Assembly (NCBI GenBank): GCA_029945375.1
Contig: CM057057.1
Coordinates: forward strand, 2,852,001-2,916,000
DNA: 64,000 bases
Reading direction: 5' to 3'
Origin: Agaricus subrufescens
Lineage: Eukaryota; Basidiomycota; Agaricomycetes; Agaricales; Agaricaceae
Position numbers and translations under genes: made by a program. Positions 47,298 through 57,991 of this stretch are shown here, one piece after another. Numbering within the stretch: the stretch's first letter is position 1; the number at the start of each line of letters is the position of its first letter. The notes below the pieces were generated by a model, which was not told where the DNA came from, made no database searches, and saw only the letters and a program-made list of their open reading frames with translations.

Positions 47298-48150
47298 GTT
47301 ACGGATTGAGAATAGTGAGGTTCGATTATATAGGGATAGATGCCGGCTGGGCACAGCGATCTGTAGTCACTGACGTCATCACTGTTTGGCCGCAGCACTG
47401 CTTGCACACCTTCCAACCTGAAAAACGGTGGGCTGAGTCTCGAGGTATGAAGTCTTGGACCAAGTTCTCTTTTGCTAAGGGGTGCAAAGAAAAGACTAGT
47501 GGGCCTTCTATTCTGGTGAATGCTGTGCATAGAATTGGAGTGTAATTCGCCTGAGGGCAGCTTTTCACGCACCCTGGAGCCCACATGGAATGAACGTGTA
47601 TCCCACGTGGACTCATCGAGTCGAAGGTATTCGGCAGTGGGCTCGATTTCAGCTTTCTTTTTTGTTCTCAAAATGACGAATTCATATAACAATATGCTGC
47701 GCCGCACGTCTTTCATAGCGGTAATATATGACTCCGTCTCAGCAGGAAACAGTCGTAGATGTTTATTAATAGTACACATAGAATTCTCTTCGCACATTGA
47801 TCGATCATTGGAGCCTATAGCCTAAAAATTCGTGATCAAAACTCGAGTCTCCAGGCTATATGTTGATGGTTTAGTCCCAGGCAAATCTTTACGCCTTACG
47901 GCATGCACGCAATATATCCGGCCAGTGTGAAGGTGAAGTCCGGCTTATTCTTGACCATGACGTCCTGTAATCGATGTACGAGAGGCGACGTCACATCTAT
48001 ACATAATCGTTCTAAGCGTCATTGACCCATGGCTACAAGTTCCGCCTCGCCGAATAGAACAATTGCAACAGCCTCCAAGTCTGTGCTTGCGCCCATATAT
48101 TGACTCCAGGGGACCAGCGGTCTCACCGCATCCGCCGAATTGGCCGTACG
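47298..48150. other. Intergenic upstream of VTA1 with a long open frame of unclear status
   Basis: This 853-bp region contains the VTA1 promoter and the 3' flank of the coiled-coil gene. A minus-strand frame opens at 47797 and runs without a stop through the region into VTA1 exon 2. Its N-terminal part (LLYEFVILRTKKKAEIEPT and others) was not recognised. From 47830 to 48150 nothing is seen. Confidence 0.4.
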
Positions 48151-49436
48151 TCATCGAAAACCTTTCTCAGAGGGCAAGTTTAGACTGGCGGTGGAAAGTG
48201 GACTGTCGATGATATGGTTCGGGGAATCAGGCTCAATGATGAGAGGGAGAATCATGGGTTCTTTACGGCCCAAGGAAGGAATGAGAAGATGACCATCTGC
48301 ATCGGGGTCGGTTGATGTGGCGATATTCGCAGGTGACGGCGGCTGAAAGTGGAGGGCAGGGGTAGGTTTAGGTGCTGGAGGAGACCGGACGCTAGAGTCG
48401 CTGTTGACAAGTGATGCTGTACCACTCGGTGACCCGGCGTGTGGTTGAGGTGGTTCACCATAGGTAGGATCGACTGAGTTGTTGCGTGACGAACTTCGGA
48501 ATTCGATTTTCGGGGCTTGCAGGGAATGGAATTCTGTCAGAGCATCAGAGAGATCATCGAGCTGGAAAGAACATTTAGTCAGTTGTGGCTGAAGTGCATG
48601 AGTATCATGCTGACCTTGGCCATCATCGCGTTGATTGCCTCCTTCCTGCCCTCGAACTGAGTTGCTAATTTTTTAAACTCTCGTTCTCTCGCTTTCAATT
48701 TCTCTGACTCTTCATCCACAACGCCTACGCCTTCTTCATCCCCGATTTCAGGCTCAGGCACAAAGTCGGTGCTACTTGTCTTCAGATGAGTGAACGCGGG
48801 CCCTTTGCCCTTTCCATCTGCCTGTTTTCCTTGCCCAACACCCTCCATGTCGACGTGCATCCGAGCAATCTGTTTCTGAAGGTCGAGCACTCGCGAAAGA
48901 TGGGCCCATAGTTCTTCATTCGAACCCTCCACGTGGACTGACATGCCGTCGTCGTGTGGATGCGAATTTGCTGGGATGATAGTCCCAAGAGTAGAACCGT
49001 CAAACGGGTCGTATAGTCTAGCGTTCGAGGCAGAGGAATTGAGAGGAATAGTGCCCAAAAGGCCCTCGCCAAAATTCGCAGGTTCATATAAAAGGCCAGA
49101 TGCGCCTGTTCTCGATCGATCACGGGGAGGCGGACGCCTGACACCCAGCGAGCTCGAAAGGGGAAGCGCGCTCTCTGACTTGAGCGCATGATTGTACATT
49201 CTCTGCTCCAGGACGTAATCGTGAGGTGTACTCAAAGTAACTAGGCTCCGTGAGGGCAGAGTACCGTCCTTTAGGATTTCTAAGCCACCTGCGGTCCGTT
49301 TCGTTGCAGAGTGCCGATCAACAGACGATCGCACAGTGTTGAGATCTACCGAATGGGCGTCTGGTCTAAGAGTCGAGCTGCGATCATCCATGGATTTCGA
49401 AGTTGATGTCGGCCATTGAGGGGAGTTATGGATCAT
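48151..49436 (-). CDS. Uncharacterised coiled-coil protein
   Basis: Two-exon gene for a protein of about 411 residues that was not recognised. The N-terminal half is polar and Ser-rich. A helical region starts at NEELWAHLSRVLDLQKQIAR and continues after an acidic linker with EESEKLKAREREFKKLATQF and GRKEAINAMMAK. After a 51-nt intron (about 48562-48612, GTCAGC...TTCCAG) it reads LDDLSDALTEFHSL, then a Pro/Ser-rich tail ending LPSEKGFR. Heptad-like Leu spacing supports coiled coils. The pattern of two helical segments and a disordered tail would fit a scaffold protein, but no function is claimed. In-frame ATGs at 49436 and 49391 are both possible starts. Confidence 0.7.
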
Positions 49437-49522
49437 AGCCCATCACTATCACGTGGAATCTTAGAGTATATATTTTTGATCTTAGTCTACCGACTATCTT
49501 ACGATACAAACCCGCACGCAAA

Positions 49523-50476
49523 TCAGACACACCGTCCTGGAACACCAGTCAGATTGTTCAAGACGTAGAGTGATTGCAAGGAATCCTTACCTGGAACAGC
49601 CTGTCCAGCTGAATTGACTTTGGACTTCAAGGAACTGTTTCCACACAGCAATCCGCGCACAAAGGCTTCGGCTACAACATTAGCCCCCGCAGGGCTCGTA
49701 TGAAGATGATCATTCGGATAGAATGTCGTGGTTTGTGTCTCGCCGAGTGCATCAAAAGCCGAAGCAACATATGCATAATGGTCGACATAAGTGATATTTC
49801 TTCGAATCCCAATGCTCTGAGCATAAGTGACAAACCGATTGGGCCCTGCGATCGCACCATTCGTCCAAATGTTGTCTGGGGTCTGTGATGAGATGATGGG
49901 TATGGCACCCTTCTGCAGCAAAGCAGCTACAGCGTTTTCGATATAGAAGGCGAAGCTATGGATCAAGATCTGGGAACCACTGGTATAACCGGATGTGAAA
50001 CTTGACATAAATCTCATGCAGCAGACCACTTGCCTGGATGTAGTGACGATGCTTGTGATGTTGAAACCGTCACCAACGGCGTCCTGCTTTCCATTGTCAA
50101 CTGCGCCTGCACTCCCATCATTGTGGCCAAATTCTATTATGACGTAGTCGCCTCTCTGGGCGCTGTTGATCAAGTTGGTGAATAGCCCTTGGTCACTAAA
50201 GGACCTAGCACTTTCACCCCCAACGGCATCGTTGACAACGGGGATAGTCAAGAATTGTGACAGGAACACACCCCAACCTGAATTTAATGATTAAAAATAC
50301 ATGGTATTGATATGTGGTACGCATACCTTGCGGTATTGATATGTGGTACGCATACCTTGCGTCCCGGTACCACTGCCACCCCCTCCTAGCGCCATAGTTG
50401 AATCGCCCGCAAGCCTCACGGTCTGGGACGTGGCGCAGACGATGTAGAGAAACAATCCAAGGATTTGAAGAATCAT
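49523..50476 (-). CDS. Rhamnogalacturonan acetylesterase-like protein, CE12 (copy 1)
   Basis: Secreted SGNH/GDSL esterase that would remove acetyl groups from pectin side-region rhamnogalacturonan I. A signal peptide is visible (MILQILGLFLYIVCATSQ). The nucleophile block is AGDSTMALGGGG; the later blocks are [16 protein letters not shown] and the catalytic Asp/His block PNDHLHTSPAGANV. Three exons with introns at about 50281-50361 and 49980-50033. The second intron is best read as GC-AG (AG|GCAAGT); it is 54 nt and open, but the paralogue at 51790-52686 lacks the extra 18 residues. The first intron carries a 29-bp tandem duplication that doubles its donor. Ends VLNNLTGVPGRCV with a Cys that could form a disulfide. 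Confidence 0.87.
50303..50360. repeat. 29-bp tandem duplication at an intron donor
   Basis: Two adjacent identical 29-bp units (50303-50331 and 50332-50360), beginning GGTATTGATATGTGG on the plus strand. On the minus strand each unit carries GCAAG|GTATGCGT, so the 5' splice site of the first CE12 intron is present twice. Splicing at the upstream donor keeps the frame (TQGWGVFLS). Confidence 0.9.
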
Positions 50477-50897
50477 CTTCTTGGGGTTGGTGCTCAAACC
50501 TGCAGTTTCTTAAAGGTTCCCTAGGCGGGATCACGGGCCCTCTGAGCCGCCGGAAAGCAAGGTATATTTGGTGGACAGAGAAAGATGAAGGACAACAAAC
50601 CCCACGGTGTATTGGGCCAAGCATGAATGCGGAAAGGACAGCGCGAAAAAGAATTTCGAAGTTCTCATGTTTGGCCTTATGATCTACACCGGCCCTTTCT
50701 ATTAATGTTGACGGAAACCATTGCATTGAGATCGGGCCGTGTGCGCACATTTTGGAGTGACTATACAGCGGGAAAGCGTCGGAGAATTCGACCTGTGAAA
50801 GGAAGTATCGACTGTTGAGTGACTGGCCAGTGACCAGGGAATCGAATAGGCACGGTCGCATCTAGGCCTCAACACATCAGCCTTCAGAATTCAAATG
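50477..50897. other. Intergenic: CE12 copy 1 promoter
   Basis: 421 bp with no convincing gene. A minus-strand open frame enters from the CE12 gene in another phase, but it overlaps known exons and has no family resemblance. It holds the esterase promoter on the left and the 3' flank of the acidic protein gene on the right. Confidence 0.45.
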
Positions 50898-51536
50898 CTA
50901 GTCATCGTCGGCATCGAGATCCTCTTCTTCAACTTCCTCTTCTTCCTCCTCCTCGGCTTCATCGTTCTCATCGTTTTCGTCAGCTTCATCTTCGTCGTCT
51001 TCATCAACAGTTAGTTCGGGTTGCGGTTGGGACTGGTGTTGAGTGTGTGGGTTATGACCTGAAGCACCACTAGCCATTTTCCGAGCTTGTGCCGCGCGTA
51101 ATGCTTCTTCTTTTTCTTCATCAACCGGCAAGAGTTCATCTAGTGCAAGATCTCGCCAGCGAAGTGCGCCGTTAATACCACCACCGGCATAACCCATGTC
51201 TTCGAACAATGCGCGAGACGTCGGGTCGTATGGAGGCCTTGGCCTAGCCGCTGGGTGTTTGATGTTTGTAGGATTTCCATACGGATACGAAGGATGCACC
51301 TGTGATGGTAATACTGTAAAATGTCACTATGAGGGCACCAGTGCTTCCCCCTGTGACGTACTATCTGAATCATCTGGGTTAGGTGGAATCAAGTGTGGCG
51401 GAATATCGAGTTCTGAACGATATCAGAGTTGGAAATGAGTTGGGGTTTTTATCAACCCACCGTCATCTGAAAGGTCTCCTTTCATGTATTCTGGTGAATC
51501 TATAGTGTCAAGAAGTAGAAGATCATTGCGAGTCAT
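50898..51536 (-). CDS. Uncharacterised protein with acidic C-terminus
   Basis: Small protein of about 180 residues. Model: MTRNDLLLLDTIDSPEYMKG and DLSDDELDIPPHLIPPNPDD, then VHPSYPYGNPTNIKHPAARP and GALRWRDLALDELLPVDEEK. It ends in a nearly pure Asp/Glu tail of about 45 residues. Introns near 51425-51469 (GTGGGT...TTCAG) and about 51300-51340, the latter with a weak GTGCCC donor, so the middle is uncertain. The Asp/Glu tail and the short conserved-looking DELDIPPHLIP motif recall small complex subunits such as the anaphase-promoting complex APC15 family, but this is a weak impression, not an assignment. It sits between two CE12 esterase genes on the same strand. Confidence 0.55.
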
Positions 51537-51789
51537 ATGTAGATAACAAAACGTTAGGTCCTAAGGGGAGAGTGAGAACAATGGGCTGCCAGGACCGTGT
51601 TTCATTACCGTCATAGTGTTGAAGGTTGAATTTACAACTAATGATGGTCATGATCATGATCAACTTAGGTTACATTTCAAAGGCTCCAACAGATACAAAC
51701 ACAGGCTTGCTACTTCCGACAATCATATCTCTCAAAATACAATTGCGGATGTTCTACAGACATCCATCTAGGCCAAACTATTCAGATAC

Positions 51790-52686
51790 TTACTTGTGAC
51801 CAACACTCGGTGAACACTTACTAGGAACTGCCTGGCCTGCCGAATTTACTCTCGATCTCAACGCGCTATTTCCGCACAGTAGTCCTCTCACAAAAGACTG
51901 CGCCACAACATTCGCACCAGCAGGTGTCGTGTGCGTGTGATCCACTGGATAGAAAGCCGTCGTAGCCGTCTGTCCGAGCCTATCGTATGCTTGCGCGACA
52001 TAATCATAATGGTCGATATATGTGGCGCCTGTACGACTAGCAGAGGTTTGTGCATATCCCACAAACCGAGGCCCCGCACCTATTGCACCATTGGTCCAGA
52101 TATTGTCAGGAGTCTGCGATGAAACTATAGGAATTGCGCCTTTGGCCTGGAATGCGGTTACTGCATTCTGGATGTAGAAGGGGAAAGTGTGGATTACGAG
52201 GGTTTGCCCCCTTTGGTTTTTTTAGTCCATCTCGTCTTTCACGCGCACGTACAAACTTACGCAGAGTTAGTCACCGTTGTAGTAGTGTTGTATCCATCTC
52301 CGACCGCATCCTCTCTTCCATTATCTACAGCTCCGGACGTCCCGTCGTTATGGCCAAATTCGATGATCACGAAGTCGTTTGCTCGAACTGTATTTATAAG
52401 ATCATTGAAGCGTCCCTCGTCAGTGTAAGATCTTGCAGACCGGCCGGCAATGGCGCGATTGACGACAGGAATCGTTAGATATTGTCCCAGGTACTGTCCC
52501 CAGCCTCGAAGGTCTAAGTAGATATCTTCGTTTACTTCATTCTAGGTCTTACTTACCATCTGTCCCGGGCGCTGCAGTGCCTCCTCCCTTGGGAGCCATT
52601 GTTGAGTCTCCCGCCAAGTATACAGTTTGGCCATGAGCACTCAAGGCGAGGATAGCCGTCACGACAAGCGAAGGGAATAGAAACAT
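51790..52686 (-). CDS. Rhamnogalacturonan acetylesterase-like protein, CE12 (copy 2)
   Basis: Paralogue of the gene at 49523-50476. Signal peptide [20 protein letters not shown], then the nucleophile block [51 protein letters not shown], and [19 protein letters not shown] with the catalytic Asp and His. Introns at about 52506-52556 and 52211-52262 (GTAAGT donor) sit at the same places as in copy 1; the latter joins NSA to [12 protein letters not shown]. The called end ([10 protein letters not shown] at 51790) differs from the copy 1 end, and a GTAAGT lies right after the codons for GQAVP. A further small exon downstream of 51790 is therefore possible and would change the last residues. Confidence 0.84.
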
Positions 52687-52973
52687 TTCTGTGTTTTGTT
52701 GACTTCTCTTCTGTCCCTTTATCTCATGTTACACCTTCAGTCTCAATAACTCGGCCCTCACGGAGCGGGATTTATTCTCCGGACCGTCGGTTGCAGAACA
52801 CGTCGTCAAATGACATCTGCTATTGATCCATTCAGAGAAGCGGACAATACTTAATGACAACACGGGTGTAAGGTAGCGTTGACGCGCGCCGAGATTACTG
52901 CTTCTAAAGGCACCGCAGGAAAGTAAAAAAAGACATGTCATTTCTATTTTGATGTTCTGCTATATTTTCTCCG

Positions 52974-55116
52974 CTATTTCTCACTTTCGCTTCCACTCTC
53001 TGGATCATCAATACGGAGTGCGTTAAATCTCCCAGCGTTGACAGATGTGACATCTACATCTTCTTCTTCACTTTCTCCTTCTTCTGATGATGAATTTGTT
53101 GAACCCTCTTCCTCCATCTCTTCTTTTTCGTCACTTTCGTCCTCACTACTTTCACTGTCGTCGTCTTGACCAGAGATCCAGATACCTGTATCAGGCTCCG
53201 AGCTATGCTTGCTTATTGTATCAAAAGGAGTACCTGGAGGCCAAAAGCCCCAGGATACGCGACCTTCAGATACAGCGCGCAATACTACGTACTTGATGTT
53301 CATTTGTTGAAGTCTAGAATTTTACGTCACTTACTAGCATTCCCGGCTCGATGAATGTCTGGCCGCCCTGTCTTTGCGGTTACCCAACCTTTCAGGTTTG
53401 CATATGCAATGAGAATATCCATTGAAGTCCATTGAACTGGCTTTGGTTTCGGTGGTTGCATGGCCTCCCTCCAAGTCCGCTTGTCTTCCTGTGTTTCTCC
53501 TACAAGCACTGAAGGACTTAGTTTTAAGATACGTTCCAGTGGAAGAAGCTTGGCGATATAATTGATACATGCCGGTATGGCAGCAATTCTAGAGATAGGT
53601 AATATGCTAGAGAGCACCTGCTATTTTCAATATTCTGCCAATAGCCTGACTTATCCCAACTTACTTGCATCTCCATGGGCACATGATTGGGCATTACTAG
53701 ACCTGGACAATCGACAAGACGGATATCGTGTGTTAAAAACATCGTCTGGAAGTGTTTCGTCTATATAGGATATGGCACTAAATTGTGATCCTCGAAAATA
53801 GATCATCATAATCACTTACCTTCCCTGGAGTTTTTGATGCACGAACTTTCTTAGTACCGAAAAGGGCGTTCAAGAGTGACGACTTCCCAACGTTCGGTTG
53901 GCCTATGAGAAAATATTTAATTTTCATATTAGGAGCAGCAGAGGTATTCGGGACCTATGAGCCCGATCGTCAGAAAATCAGGTTCTGATTCTTCACCATC
54001 CTTGTCGTCCAATGTAGACTTCTGTTTCGTAGCCGCTGTATCATCGACTGCTACCGGTGCAGGGCCTGGGACAGTCAGGGCACTGTTCCAATCTATGTCT
54101 CGTTTCACCGGGGGAACCCACTTCTCTACCCACTCAGGATTTTGAGCAACTTTAGCTGGGGGTTTGAGCAGCTCGCTGTGGACTGCTTTGATGGCATCAA
54201 TCAAACGTTGTCGAAAGGCTAGAGGAAGATGCGGTTCGTAGTGTATTCTGCCCTGGTGAACTGTTGTAACTTCTTTTTCGGTGTATGCCTCGACCGGAAT
54301 AACCGGTATGCCAGGATGATGGGTCATGAGGTGTTCCGACCATGCGGCAACGCGAGCGGGACCAGTAATGTCGATTTTGGTGAGAACAAAAATGACCTTA
54401 TGATTGACGAGATAGGCAGCTAGTGATGGTGGAAAGTGGAGGAGTGGACAGCGGGAATCCAGAAGGACCAGAATGATTTGAGAGATTTCGGTGACACGCC
54501 ATCTATTCAAATAAAGTGGAGCGTCGAGGAAGAGAGAGAGTTGTACTCACAGTTGCCTCCAAACTTCAAGATTGCGTTCAAAGTACGAGGGCGACGCTGG
54601 TGGAGCGGATATTTCTGCACTAGGCTCCGAGGAATCAGATTCTCTGCTTTTGTTCCACTCTGCTAACGAGAGATCAGTCTGTTCCAGCCATTTCTTGAAT
54701 ACGCCTTCTTCGTTATGTTCTACCTCCTTCTTTGACATATCGAATCTCCACTTCGGACGTCTCGGGCATGAAAGTGACTCTCGATGCGCTGATGCCGTAT
54801 CGGCCAAAGGACTGTAGACAGCGGCGCCATACCCTATCGGCCGAGAAAGAGGGACAGTAGATGCTATAGCCTTTGTTCTCTCGAGAAACGTAGAAGGCAG
54901 TTTGATGAATGACGACTGCAGTTTCCTGGCTGATGCGATAGCCACATCTGAACTTCCATGGCCAACAGCCCTGCCAGGACCAATCCTCGTCGGTCTGCGT
55001 CGGTGAGAGGGCTTTTTGGAGGGCTCGGGCGGCGGCAAATCGCCTCGTTTTATGGCGCGCTTGATTTGCTGTTGTTCCTTTTTCTGCTTCCCAGACGTGG
55101 GTTTGCGCCGAGGCAT
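52974..55116 (-). CDS. GNL1: Circularly permuted GTPase GNL1-like
   Basis: YlqF/MMR1-type GTPase related to human GNL1 and to LSG1/NUG1, which act in large-subunit biogenesis and export. N-terminus MPRRKPTSGKQKKEQQQ matches GNL1 MPRKKP...KQKKK, followed by PKWRFDMSKKEVEHNEE and YFERNLEVWRQLWRVTEIS. The permuted motif order is seen: G4-like LTKID (about 54370), then G1 GQPNVGKSSLLNALFG (about 53880-53905), then G3 DCPG (about 53705). After that comes PLERILKLSPSVLVG, and the end is a long acidic tail with ESEEEDVDVTSVNAGRFNAL. About six introns; the exon joined at K|TKHFQTMFLTHDIRLVD is well supported. Head-to-head with the methyltransferase gene, 257 bp between starts. Confidence 0.9.
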
Positions 55117-55373
55117 TGGGACGCGTCTCCGCCGTTGCGGGAAATTACATCATCCGGGAAATGCCGGGTGGATGCTATCATGATTTCATTCGATATGGAC
55201 CTCCAGGGGCATTACGTCAGCCAAGCCACGGTGGGAGTGATAGGGATAGACTCCAGAGCGGGTGGTCATCAGGACCACCTTCCGATCATCTCTGCCCACC
55301 CGCAATGCTCATTCTTCCCATCTCTCCTTGATATCACCCTCCTCTCATACCATCTCTTCTCCATCTCACGCGT

Positions 55374-57612
55374 ATGACTCAGACCCTCGCTGTCCACCAC
55401 CTCTCATCTATGATTTCATCTGGTCGAGTCCCGCAGCCCGGAACCACCAATGGCCGTCCGTCCGGCTTCGACACAAAGCGACCTACAGCCCGGAAAGAGA
55501 GCCATTTTATTTCTAAACACGGCCAAAAGCACCATTCATACGATAGCGAAAAAGCACCGTATCCCCTATGCTATGACCGTTCTGTTCTCGAACTGTTAGT
55601 CTTCAGGACCTCGTGTTAATCACGGTGCGCTTGCCTGATGTCGCACACAGGGAATCGTTAGAGAACCAGTTCATTCAACGTGTCAAGGGCTCCATCTCCT
55701 TCATGGACATCGAGCAGCGGCAACCCCAAAGAGTACTTGACCTTGGTTGTGGGGTAGGTCATCCTCCGATAACCTTCGGTAATGACAACTCATTGATGGA
55801 CGGGTGAACCAGCTTGGGACATGGGTGATTGATGCCGCGAAAATGTGTCCCGAGTCTGAATTTGTAGGGTCGCATTTCCATTAAGAGAGCCTGTCGCTTA
55901 TGTCCGGCCCAGGTTGGCTTCGACTTGGTCGACGTTCAGATACCCCGCGCTGTCCTGGAACCCTCGGTCGCCGCTCGAATAGAGTGGCGACATGGCAATT
56001 TGTGAGCCACAGACGCATGTGGTCAATCGTCGTTTGACATGACGCCACTTCTCAGCTTAACAACAAAGTTACCTTTTGAGGATGATGAATTCGACCACGT
56101 TCACATTTCAATGATTGCCAAGGGAGTTCCAGAGAACAAGGTAAGGAATTGATAGTTGCATGTGTCATCAACTCACCTGCTTGTAGTGGGGAAACCTCTT
56201 CGAGGTGAGCGCGATGGCAAATTAGTATCCAAACCAGTTTACTAACGATCACAGGAAATCACAAGGGTGCTGGGCCCGGGAGGTTCATGTGAAATCATCG
56301 ACGAGGGTAAGCTTTGATTTTTTTCCATACACAAAACATACATTAATGACCACGGTAGACGTTGTATTCCCCATTCTTCCTCGCTGGTTCACGCAAGCTT
56401 TGCGGCCGAGGCCGAGAACATCGTCCGTTCACTTACCCAGAAGTCTCCAACACAGCAATTCTTCCTCCAGTGACCAGACTACAATGAGTACAACTACACA
56501 TGACCATGCTCTTTTAGAGTCACTTTATAATTCTGTGTTTGAGCACCGATTTATCAATACCAAACCAACAGGTAGGATTCATTCACAGATTATTCGTTAT
56601 GCTCATATCCGCCAGCCGTGCTTCCGGGTCTCTTTACATCGTATTTTCGACAGATCACAATAGCGCCTGTCCTGCACTTCCCCATGCCACCTCTAGCACC
56701 AATGCAGTCACTCCCCCCTCAGATTGTTACCACCTACGTTTTAGAACCAGATACTGATACCCTGAACCCGCACCAATCCACCGTTTATCCAACACCGGTG
56801 CCAATGACTCGCCCAATGTCCTTGTCCTTGACCTCCCTTTCTTCCTCTTTTTCAAACGGTACCCGAGTCAGTTCAGCCGGTGGCCGACCTGGAACGGCTG
56901 CGTCAAGTATCACCTTACCGGAATCTCCCACTTCACACATGGCACCTCATGGTCTTCCTAAACCCCAGACCGGGAAGAGCAGTGGTGTTTCTCCACCAAC
57001 CTCACCAGAAACCCTCTTTTCCACACCGATTTCGCAGATGCCCATGAAACAGTTCATCTTGGATGGCACGCAGAATGACGGGGAAGAGGCGTGGTCCCAG
57101 CTCCACCAGCAGCGGCAAATATTTCCCATTGATCGATTGCATCAGCTAAATAGCCGATATCTTGCAATGCAATTATACCGGTGCTGCCAGTGTATCCTGG
57201 GATGCCAGGAAGCTATGTGGGAAGAACTGAAAGACAGATTACGGAACAGGAAGCAGGAGCTGATACCATACGGATGGGATGACGACGATGAGTTAGAAGA
57301 GTTACAAAGCAGAACGAAATTTGAAAAACTGGTGGATAGATTCAAGAAGTAAGATCTATCTTTTTGGTATGACACAACTTCGACATAACTTCATCGTAAT
57401 TTTACAGTGACATGCATCTCCGCCTATCCCTCTGGCATTCATTGACAGACCTCGGTTGGATTTCGCCTGAGCGTGAGCCTCTCACAAAGGCAGAGCTCGT
57501 CGAAGAAGAACGAATACGAGCGAATATTTTGGAGGCAAGGAAACAGGCCAAGCCTGAAGAGTTTGACATTCCTTGTCGCTCTGTTAGGGTTCTTGTTGGA
57601 TATAAATTATGA
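55374..57612 (+). CDS. SAM-dependent methyltransferase, long fungal form
   Basis: Class I Rossmann-fold methyltransferase with a long C-terminal extension. Exon 1 ends SEKAPYPLCYDRSVLEL and joins SLENQFIQRVKGSISFMDIE, then motif I VLDLGCGV and, across several very short exons, LGTWVIDAAKMCPESEF, VGFDLVDVQIP, ARIEWRHGN and FDHVHISMIAKGVPENK. Then come ITRVLGPGGSCEIIDE (motif IV-like). The tail of about 330 residues has Ser/Pro-rich linkers, YRCCQCILGCQEAMWEEL, and a helical end with RSVRVLVGYK. About nine introns; the 18-nt exon WGNLFE (near 56187-56205) is the least secure. Related basidiomycete proteins are uncharacterised, and the substrate is unknown. The stop at 57612 assumes no further exon. 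Confidence 0.8.
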
Positions 57613-57991
57613 TGTTTTTATGTTTGTTATGTTCGTTAAATTATTGTACTACGTACTTACAGACTTTGCACGCTTTTAACGTACGTCGATCACGACTGTC
57701 GTATGATCACTGAGTTGGCGGATAAGTTCACATTCATCAGCTCTGGGACTGGCAAGGTATATCCAACCGGTATGTATCTTGTCTTGAGTAGTCATTATCG
57801 AGAAAGAATAAACGTTCACATGAGCAAGGGATGGGGGGAATCATCTTATGTTTTCGGGTGCGAACTTGAAATAACTTGAAATAGGGTTTGTTGATCACTG
57901 TTTGCCTTAACTTTTTTCTATCTCACTTTGACCTCCGGCAAGGTTGCTCCTTGCCCTTGACCTCTGCCGCAAAATCTTTCATGTCTATTAG
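57613..57991. other. Intergenic: methyltransferase 3' flank and NAN1 promoter
   Basis: 379 bp between two genes on the same strand. A short open stretch (about 57703-57760) with a GTATAT at its end might be an extra exon of either neighbour, but nothing conserved is seen. The right half is pyrimidine-rich near 57905-57930. Confidence 0.4.

Noticed and set aside
48943..49191. Open plus-strand frames inside the coiled-coil gene and other long antisense frames such as 178-426 and 32159-32404
   Set aside because: They lie opposite well-supported exons, show no family resemblance and arise from codon bias on the opposite strand.
50214..50861. 215-codon minus-strand frame over the CE12 copy 1 start
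   Set aside because: It runs out of phase through the esterase signal-peptide exon and its first intron and has no recognisable motif.
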